DNA of 64,000 nt from Nicotiana tabacum (taxonomy: Eukaryota > Streptophyta > Magnoliopsida > Solanales > Solanaceae). This document shows positions 56,835 to 64,000 of the stretch, one piece after another; positions within the stretch are counted from its first letter, which is position 1; each line of letters begins with the position of its first letter. Position numbers and translations under genes: made by a program. The notes beneath the pieces were generated by a model. It ran no database searches. It saw only the letters and a program-made list of their open reading frames with translations, and had not been told where the DNA came from. Location: the NCBI RefSeq assembly GCF_000715075.1, contig NC_134095.1, positions 50,644,806-50,708,805 of the forward strand, read 5' to 3'.

Positions 56835-57433
56835 ATGTCACAAGCGGGGGAGAGGACATTCACGGCGTAACCTATACAGCCTCCAACAAGGTTTCTAAGG
56901 TAACAATTACACACGGGAAACGGGTGCGGCAGGTCCTTGAAAATGAAAGTATTTCGTTCGATGACGCAGATACCGAAGGAGTGACAACTCCACATAATGA
57001 CGCACTGGTAATATCTTTACTTGTACATGATACTAATGTAAAACGAGTTTTGATTGATCCAGGGAGTTCTGTAAATATTATATTACTAAGGGTACTACGA
57101 GAAATGCAAGCTGAAGACAAAATGATACCCAAGGCGCACACCTTGTCAGGCTTTGACAATTCAAGTGTAGTAACAAAAGGTGAGGTATTTCTAACAACTT
57201 TTGCTATGGGTGTTGTGAAGGAAACTAAATTTCAGGTAGTTGATATGGAAATGGCCTACAATATAATCATGGGGAGACCATGGATACACGATATGGACGC
57301 TGTCCCATCAACTCTACATCAGGTTATTAAATTCCCATCACCATGGGGAATTTGCCAAATTCGTGGGGATCAACAGATGGCTAAAAGTGTCAACGCTGTA
57401 ACAAGTACGAGCGCCGAGAATAAAGAAAAGTAG
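56791..57433 (+). CDS. pro: element D aspartic protease
   Basis: Cuts the polyprotein. The active-site motif is VLIDPGSSVNII at about 57050-57085, the DPGSS form common in Tat elements. Downstream it has MEMAYNIIMGRPWIHDMDAV and HQVIKFPSPWG, the conserved second half. The frame opens before 56831 with the PSPKRTVNV lead. TAG at 57431-57433 separates it from RT, which lies in the same frame. Confidence 0.9.
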
Positions 57434-58798
57434 CAATTACAGGAAACAGTTGAAGGTAAAAAAGATCAAACTTCAACTGAACAGGAAAAGACGGATTTGG
57501 ACTCAAGACCTGACACAATTCAAGAACCTGAAGAAAATGAAAGCATCAAAACGACAATTGAAGAGCTTGAGGCAGTGATGTTATTTGATCAATGGCCTGA
57601 ACGGAAGGTTTATGTCGGGGCCAATTTAAGCACGAACATGCGAGGTACGATAATCAAATTTTTAAAAGCTAACTTAGACTGCTTTGCTTGGTCCCACGCT
57701 GACATGACAGGGATTCCACCAAATGTGGTGACTCACAAACTCAATGAGGACCCTTCTTTCACACCAATAAAGCAAAAGAAACGGAAACAAGGTGCTTTCA
57801 AGAACCAGGTGATTCAGGAGGAAGTCCAAAAATTATTAAAAATCGGATCAATCCGTGAGGTAAAATATCCTACTTGGTTAGCTAATACGGTAGTCGTACC
57901 CAAGAAGAATGGTAAGTGGCGTGTTTGTGTAGATTATACCGATTTAAATAAAGCTTGTCCAAAAGATTCCTTTCCCTTACCGCATATAGACCAACTAATT
58001 GATGCAACCGCAGGTCATGAACTTTTAAGTTTTTTAGATGCATACTCAGGATATAATCAAATTAAAATGGATCCTGGTGATGAAGAAAAAACTTCTTTCA
58101 TCACAGACAGGGGGACTTACTGTTATAAAGTAATGCCCTTTGGCCTCAAAAATGCTGGGGCAACCTATCAAAGGTTGGTCACCAAAATGTTCCAAGAACA
58201 TTTAGGGAAAACAATGGAGGTATATATAGACGATATGCTCGTCAAAACCCAGCAATCTCACGACCATATTTCTCATCTATCTGTTACTTTTGAAATTTTG
58301 CGAAAATTTAATATGAAACCTAACCCAGATAAATGTGCATTTGGTGTTGCATCAGGTAAGTTTTTGGGTTTTCTTGTTTCTAATCGTGGTATTGAAGTGA
58401 ATCCTTCTCAGATCAAAGAAATAGAAGAAATCCCGGATATACTTACTAATAAAAAGAAAGTACAAAGATTAACGGGAAGAATTGCAGCTTTGGGGAGATT
58501 TATTTCCAAATCCTCGGAAAGGTGTTTTAAGTTTTTCTCTGCACTTAAAAAGCAAGATCATTTTGAATGGAATGAAGATTGTCAACAAGCCCTTAGAAAT
58601 TTGAAAGCTTATTTGTCAAAACCACCGTTGTTGGCAAAACCGAAGGTGGGGGAAAAACTTCTCATTTATCTGGCCGTATCTGAAGTCGCAGTAAGTGCTG
58701 TTTTAGTCCGCGAGGACCAAGGTAAACAATCTCCTATTTATTATGTAAGTAAGTCCTTATTGGAAGCTGAGACACGATACCCACAGCTAGAAAAATAA
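57434..58798 (+). CDS. RT: element D reverse transcriptase and RNase H start
   Basis: Copies element RNA to DNA. Motifs in order: the pre-RT segment (IEELEAVMLFDQWPERKVYV), FAWSHADMTGIPPNVV, WLANTVVVPKKNGKWRVCVD, LNKACPKDSFPLP, FLDAYSGYNQIKMD, VMPFGLKNAGATYQ, catalytic YIDDML at about 58223-58240, NPDKCAFGVASGKFLGFLV, then RNase H (LLIYLAVSEVAVSAVLVRED, PIYYVSKSLLEAETRYPQLE). All RT catalytic residues are present. TAA at 58796-58798 interrupts RNase H where element E has leucine. Confidence 0.95.
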   Translation, partial: QLQETVEGKKDQTSTEQEKTDLDSRPDTIQEPEENESIKTTIEELEAVMLFDQWPERKVYVGANLSTNMRGTIIKFLKANLDCFAWSHADMTGIPPNVVTHKLNEDPSFTPIKQKKRKQGAFKNQVIQEEVQKLLKIGSIREVKYPTWLANTVVVPKKNGKWRVCVDYTDLNKACPKDSFPLPHIDQLIDATAGHELLSFLDAYSGYNQIKMDPGDEEKTSFITDRGTYCYKVMPFGLKNAGATYQRLVTKMFQEHLGKTMEVYIDDMLVKTQQSHDHISHLSVTFEILRKFNMKPNPDKCAFGVASGKFLGFLVSNRGIEVNPSQIKEIEEIPDILTNKKKVQRLTGRIAALGRFISKSSERCFKFFSALKKQDHFEWNEDCQQALRNLKAYLSKPPLLAKPKVGEKLLIYLAVSEVAVSAVLVREDQGKQSPIYYVSKSLLEAETRYPQLEK

Positions 58799-60796
58799 GC
58801 ATTAGCTTTGATCATGACATCTAGAAAGTTAAGACCTTATTTTCAATGTCATCCCATTGTAGTAGTTACTGCTTTTCCACTTCGAAATATTTTGCATAAA
58901 CACGAACTTTCAGGAAGATTAGCAAAATGGGCTATAGAACTAAGTGAGTATGAAGTTATTTATCAACCCAGGACCGCTATAAAGTCTCAAGTACTAGCTG
59001 ATTTTGTGGCTGATTTTAGCCAGGGGATGCATTTAGAAGCAGAAAAAGAATTATTAGTTTTTAATGGTGCGAACCCGGGGACTTGGGTTTTATACACTGA
59101 CGGTTCATCTAATGTAAAAGGGGCAGGCTTAGTAATAGTCCTCGTACCACCTGCGGGTGAGACCATTAGACAGGCTATAAAATGTCATTCTATAACTAAC
59201 AATGAAGCAAAGTATGAGGCTGTAATTGCAGGTTTAGAATTGGCACGAGAACTCGGCATAACACAGATTATAATCAAGAGTGATTCTCAACTCGTGGTTA
59301 ATCAGATGCTGGGGACTTATACAGCCAGAGAGTCACGAATGCAAGAATACCTCGCAAAGGTACGGGAGTTAATAAAGCAATTCCAAACTTGGAAAGTAGT
59401 GCAGATCCTAAGAGATGAGAATGTAGAGGCAGATGCTTTAGCAAACCTTGCATCCGCAGCAGACGTGGCAAACAATACAGATGCTTCAGTCATACATCTA
59501 TTTCATTCCGTTCTTGAACCTGATAAAAACGAGGTAAATTTTAATCATCTAACATTGGATTGGAGAAATGAAATTGTTGCCTTTTTACAGCACGGAACCG
59601 TGCCTAATGACAAAGGAAAGGCTTACGCGCTTCGCAAAAAAGCTGCACGATATTGTTTATATCAAGGTAATCTTTATCGAAAGATGTTCGGCGGACCACT
59701 AGCAAGGTGTCTCGGTCCCTCTCAAACCGAATATGTCATGAGAGAAGTACATGAAGGACATTGTGGGAATCACGCAGGAGGACGGTCACTGGTAAGAACA
59801 TTAATTCGCACAGGATATTATTGGCCTAAGATGGAAGAAGAGGCAACCAGTTTCGTGTCCAAATGTGATAAATGTCAAAGGTACGACAATAATATGCACA
59901 GACCAGCTGAGTTACTACATCCTGTTTTAGCCCCTTGGCCCTTTATGAAATGGGGAATGGATATCGTAAGTCCACTTCCACAAGCAAAAGGTCAGGTAAA
60001 ATTTCTACTTGTACTTACAGATTATTTCACTAAATGGGTAGAAGCAGGGGCATTTAAACAGGTACGAGAAAAAGAAGTTAAAGACTTCATATGGCGAAAT
60101 ATAATATGCCGCTTTGGAGTACCAAAGGAGATCGTGTGTGACAATGGACCACTATTCATTAGAGCACAAGTTACAGAATTTCTTCGAAGTTGGAAGATCA
60201 AAAGAATAACGTCTATGCCATATCATCCAGTGGGGAATGGACAAGCAGAATCAACTAACAAAGTTATTATCAATAACTTGAAAAAGAGGTTACAAGATTC
60301 AAAAGGTAATTGGCCTGAGGTGTTACCTGGAGTACTATGGGCTTATCGTACAACGACCAAAACAGGCACTGGAGAAACACCATTTTCGATGGTTTATGGT
60401 ACAGAAGCTTTAATTCCAGTAGAAATAGGTAAGCCAAGCACACGATACAATCAGGCAACAGAGGAATCTAATAATGAAGAGATGCGGGTTAGCCTAGATT
60501 TACTTGAAGGAAGAAGAGAAGCTGCTTTGATAAGGATGGCCTCACAAAAGCAAGTAATAGAACGATATTACAATAGGAAAGCACGCCTCGGATTTTTCAA
60601 AATTGGGGACTTCGTGCTTAAAAAGGTGTTCCAATCTGCAAAAGCTGCTAACTCAGGAAAGCTAAGTCCAACATGGGAAGGACCATACAAAGTCCGTGGC
60701 ATTGCGGGAAAAGGAGCATACCAGTTGGAAACAATGGATGGTAAAGTTTTACCCTCACATTGGAATGCAGTCCATTTAAAAAGATATTACTTTTAA
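58799..60796 (+). CDS. INT: element D RNase H end, second RNase H and integrase
   Basis: Same frame as RT beyond the TAA stop. Residues counted from 58808: RNase H end and linker to about 90; second RNase H with YTDGSS (96-101), NNEAKYEAVIAGLELAR and SDSQLVVNQML; integrase zinc finger H315, H322, C353, C356; core D385 (GMDIV), D445 (VCDNG), E481 (AESTNK), the last two 35 residues apart; then PTWEGPYKV and the end HWNAVHLKRYYF. The dual RNase H is the mark of the Tat lineage. This 662-residue frame is uninterrupted. Confidence 0.95.
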   Translation, partial: ALALIMTSRKLRPYFQCHPIVVVTAFPLRNILHKHELSGRLAKWAIELSEYEVIYQPRTAIKSQVLADFVADFSQGMHLEAEKELLVFNGANPGTWVLYTDGSSNVKGAGLVIVLVPPAGETIRQAIKCHSITNNEAKYEAVIAGLELARELGITQIIIKSDSQLVVNQMLGTYTARESRMQEYLAKVRELIKQFQTWKVVQILRDENVEADALANLASAADVANNTDASVIHLFHSVLEPDKNEVNFNHLTLDWRNEIVAFLQHGTVPNDKGKAYALRKKAARYCLYQGNLYRKMFGGPLARCLGPSQTEYVMREVHEGHCGNHAGGRSLVRTLIRTGYYWPKMEEEATSFVSKCDKCQRYDNNMHRPAELLHPVLAPWPFMKWGMDIVSPLPQAKGQVKFLLVLTDYFTKWVEAGAFKQVREKEVKDFIWRNIICRFGVPKEIVCDNGPLFIRAQVTEFLRSWKIKRITSMPYHPVGNGQAESTNKVIINNLKKRLQDSKGNWPEVLPGVLWAYRTTTKTGTGETPFSMVYGTEALIPVEIGKPSTRYNQATEESNNEEMRVSLDLLEGRREAALIRMASQKQVIERYYNRKARLGFFKIGDFVLKKVFQSAKAANSGKLSPTWEGPYKVRGIAGKGAYQLETMDGKVLPSHWNAVHLKRYYF

Positions 60797-61831
60797 GAAA
60801 GTACCTACGGTCAGGTATCATCATGTTAAAATTTCTCTCTTGGTTTATTAATATTTTACTAACGATTTTAGATACTAGGCAAAATATCATAACTCGTGCC
60901 AAATGATGAGTCACAACCTGCAAGGCAAAATGGAGTATTTTAAATTCCTATCCCAGGGTTACAATTAATCTGATGGAAATACACACGAGTTAGGCAGTCT
61001 TCATCTATAATAGCACCGTCGAGTCCCGTATATCTTTCTGTTTCAGGAAAAGGGCCAAAGTAAAAGAAATAAACAAGTGCTCGAGGCTTCATACTTCACT
61101 GCTCAAACACTTGGGGGACTACATATTATACACAGATATGTGTAGAGAAACAGATACGAGTATCGAACAAAAATCGGCCACAAAGAAGCAAGTGTTGAGA
61201 AAAAGTTACGAAGTCTTCAGCATTCATGAGAACAACAGAGTCATATCTCAAACTCATAAACAAAGTCACCTCTCAAACCCTTCTTAACATGTAAAGATAG
61301 GGTCATTACTATGTACTGAAACAGGTTATGAAGAAAAACCTTGTTTATTTTATGTTATTTACAAATCTGTTACAAGAAAAACAGTTACGAGAAAGTTGTA
61401 GATGTATTGTAATACATGTAACAGTCAAAAACTTGTTAAAAGTTTATGAATAAAAACTTGCCAAAGTTGTTTCATACAAAACGTGTGTTTTCCTATTACT
61501 TTCATCGTATTATAACACCATTATGAAGTTGAGACGTCTTCTTCATTAAGTGTCGATAAAATAAAAGGGCCCTCTTTTATAAGCCTCATGTTAATAAGTC
61601 ATGATAAGAATCATAAAGCATTTTCAAAGGATAAAAATGCTAAACTATTCTATAAGTCCTAAATAAGTAAGGAAAAGGCAAGAATAGAACACATTGAAGT
61701 ACTAACAAAACTTCTTAATATAATTAAAAAGACTAAGTAGAAACTTAGTCAATAAAAGTTTATACAAGTGCCCCATTATGATAACTGGGGACTTTCACCA
61801 AAAAATCCCTTAAAAACTAAGGGATAAAACA
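60797..61831 (+). other. element D untranslated part between integrase and aORF
   Basis: No gene. One copy of CACTTGGGGGACTACATATT near 61106 recalls the GGGGGCTA steps of the repeats in E, but no tandem array is present. Confidence 0.7.
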
Positions 61832-64000
61832 TCATCCAATTGAAGGGGTTAGCACATCAGAAGTTGCAATATTTATTTCACTTTCAGCCACAGGCACGGT
61901 GGCAACTTCTGAAGAAGCAGCAACAGGAACGATATCAGCAGAGCTTGAAATGTTAGGATCAATGAGGGAAGCAAGAGTCACGGAAGCTTCAACTTCCACA
62001 GATTGGGTCATAGAAGTTTCACCCTCAACATTTTTAGCTGAAGCAGGAATTGTAATCCCAATTGCTGCAGTATTCACTTCTTCATTTAAAAGTTCTTCTA
62101 TTCCAGGAACTTCAAGTGCAGGAGAAGGAGTATCAGTAGACTGTTGGCTTTTCTCGATGGTATCTATGACTTTGGCCAGTTCAGACTGCAAGTCAAAACC
62201 TTCTTGAGCAGCTTCCGTCAAAGCATCACGACGAGATTTCAGGAAAGCCCAACTCACTTCTATGTTAAAATTTTCCTCTAGAAGTCCATATTCCTTTTCC
62301 CACATAGCAAGATCGTTTTTTAAGATTTGATATTCAGCTAAATGGGAATCAAGGGAAGCTTCAAGAGAAGCATGAGAACTCTTCAAGGCATGAATCTCGT
62401 CAGAAGAAGTCTGTAAGTCAGCCTGAGCTTGAGTCAAGCTTTGCACTAACTCTCATGCATATTCTTCCTTCCTAGCTAAAAGTGCCTTCAGCTCTCTAAC
62501 TTCTTCGCTAGACCTGGATAATTGTTCTGACAAAGAGCATTCCAAAAGCTCTTTGTCTCTTTTCAATTGGCTTGAAGAGGCTTTGACAGTTGCCAGTTCA
62601 GAAGTTAAACCACGGTTTTGCTGCTCCAAGAGATTTTTATCTTCTTGCAACTCCTCTATGGTCCCTTGAGCATTCTCGAACTGCTCCTTCCAATTGGTTG
62701 CTTCAAGCTGGGCTCCCCTAGCTATTTTCTTGGCCTCGTGGACAGTCTTTTGAGACTCACAAGCTTTTCTTTCCAGTAGGGAAATTCTTCCCATTAATTT
62801 CGTGCCAATAAGGTTAGCCTACAGAGGTAAGTCATGGAAATGAGAGATTGAAGATAATTTAAAAAAAAAAAAACTTGTTGGTAAAAATACCTTCAAAGTA
62901 GAATGAACTACGTCATTCATCAGAGTTAAGCATCTATGGCTCTCCATCTTCTTCTTCTCGATATCTCCAATTAGAGGTTCGAGCCAAACATCGGCTCTGC
63001 CGGTCTTCCTCAAGAGGCTATGATTGGTAGGAACCTCCAAAGTAACACTTCTCATAGTCATACTTCCACTGCTAGAACCTATCTCTGTATGATGAACAGA
63101 GGGAAGAGGAGCAGTGGAAGGAATGGAAGGAAAAGATGTAGAAACCAACACCGTAGCGGAAGCAGGTACGGAAGAAAGAGCCAAGGGAACGGATATAGGA
63201 GTGGTAGAAACTGGCAAAAGAACGGAAGTCGTCAAAACTGGTAAAGAAATACTTACGGTTGACAGAGGAATGGAGGAAATAGGAACAAATGAGGAAAGAG
63301 GAGCTTCATCAAAAACAGGCCCGAGCTCGCCACTCCCGAAACAACTTTCAAAAAGATGCTGAATTGACTCATTATTATCTCTTGGTTCGGCGTCCTCATC
63401 AGATTGAATCAAAACAGGCTCGGTGGCGGAGGTACGAGCAGGAGTGTTTTCAATTTCATAATCAATGATTATTCGTCTCCTGACCCTTGGCCTGGTAATT
63501 AGGGAGGTACCCTCCTCTTCTTCTTCAGAACTTTCCTTTGTAGCTTTCCTTTTAGGCAGCAAGGCCCGAGCCTTATCCAAATCGAGAGCAACATTCGCAG
63601 ACATGCGAATGGCCATAGCTACTTCAGCCGTCATTCCTCTAATGCCAAATCCTGATTAAAGGATGGATATACATGATTGAAGTTGAGGAAAAAGCGCTTA
63701 ACATGTAAAAAAAAAATTTCATATAAAAGGGGGATACCATGTGTTTTGACTTTCCAGCCATGTAAGGAAGAAATTGATTTCCAAGTTCTCTGCTCCCTAG
63801 AAGCAATCTTCAAAAGTGAGTCTACCCAACCACGAAAGTTGGGAATAGGTTCCACATCTCCCATGGTTGCTACAAAAAACCAAGAAGGGACGAGGTTAAA
63901 AACAACTTTCTTTTGAAATTCTCAAAAGTAGGTACGGTAAATAAAAGGAAACCTACGTTCAAAATTCCACTTCTCAGGGAAGGGAATATTTGTTTCGCCA
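61832..64000 (-). pseudogene. element D antisense aORF, spliced, one stop, 5' end outside window
   Basis: Exons on the minus strand: the end of exon 1 to 63957 (GETNIPFPEKWNFE), 63869-63738 (MGDVEPIPNFRGWVDSLLKI), 63651-62891 (basic RKATKESSEEEEEGT and RPRVRRRIII, then a long S/T/P/V-rich tract) and 62818-61832. Introns: 63956-63870 (GTAGGT to TTGTAG), 63737-63652 (GTATCC to AATCAG) and 62890-62819 (GTATTT to CTGTAG). Reading phase is kept across each join. The last exon begins with about 190 residues of heptad-like E/K/L-rich coiled coil and ends in a T/E/V-rich tail. A TGA at 62453-62455 is the only interruption seen. The N-terminal family resembles plant mobile-domain-like proteins; its function in the element is unknown. 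Confidence 0.75.

Larger units (their letters stand above)
54634..64000 (+). mobile_element. element D, Tat-type LTR retrotransposon, right end outside window
   Basis: 5' LTR, primer site, gag, protease, RT, RNase H, second RNase H, integrase, a 1-kb untranslated part, then an antisense spliced aORF continuing past the window. The 3' LTR is not included. Two single-base frame shifts and two stops interrupt gag-pol, and one stop the aORF, so this copy is young compared with C and E. Confidence 0.9.

Overview
The window is plant nuclear repeat DNA, probably Solanaceae. That placing rests on my memory of similar repeats; no search was run. I see no ordinary host gene. Nearly everything is Ty3/gypsy LTR retrotransposon of the Tat/Ogre type: an extra RNase H between RT and integrase, tRNA-Asp-like or tRNA-Arg-like primer sites, very long LTRs, tandem repeats in the 3' untranslated part, and an intron-bearing antisense gene (called aORF here) between integrase and the 3' LTR.

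Layout. 1-636 is the end of a minus-strand LTR. 637-3404 is AT-rich DNA holding a 656-bp hAT-type MITE (2212-2867) with a perfect 8-bp target duplication. 3405-8176 is element C: LTR, primer site, a tandem array and an antisense aORF, with no gag or pol. 8183-14256 plus 52035-54264 is element E: a sense-oriented aORF piece joined to a decayed pol, then 3' repeats, its own antisense aORF and a 3' LTR. Element B (14257-52029, minus strand) sits inside the aORF of E and is flanked by CAAAC duplications. Element A (16499-36934, minus strand, 20.4 kb) sits inside the 3' LTR of B. Element D (about 54634 to beyond 64000, plus strand) has a nearly complete gag-pol and an aORF that runs off the window.

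Relative age follows from nesting: E, then B, then A. By eye the two 4.08-kb LTRs of A differ at only scattered positions, while the 4.9-kb LTRs of B differ more. A has no recognisable pol and would depend on proteins from a relative. B keeps RT, RNase H and integrase with breaks but shows no gag or protease. D has four lesions in gag-pol and one in its aORF.

The least explained structures are: a 5.2-kb array in A of about 45-bp units, each carrying the plant telomere motif in both orientations (with a 1643-bp duplication inside it); a conserved hairpin module scattered through the untranslated parts of A and B; a second primer-site-like sequence inside the LTRs of A and B; the intron-bearing aORF family with a possible antisense promoter; and the inverted junction near 8180 where a sense copy of aORF exon 1 and its intron abuts pol.
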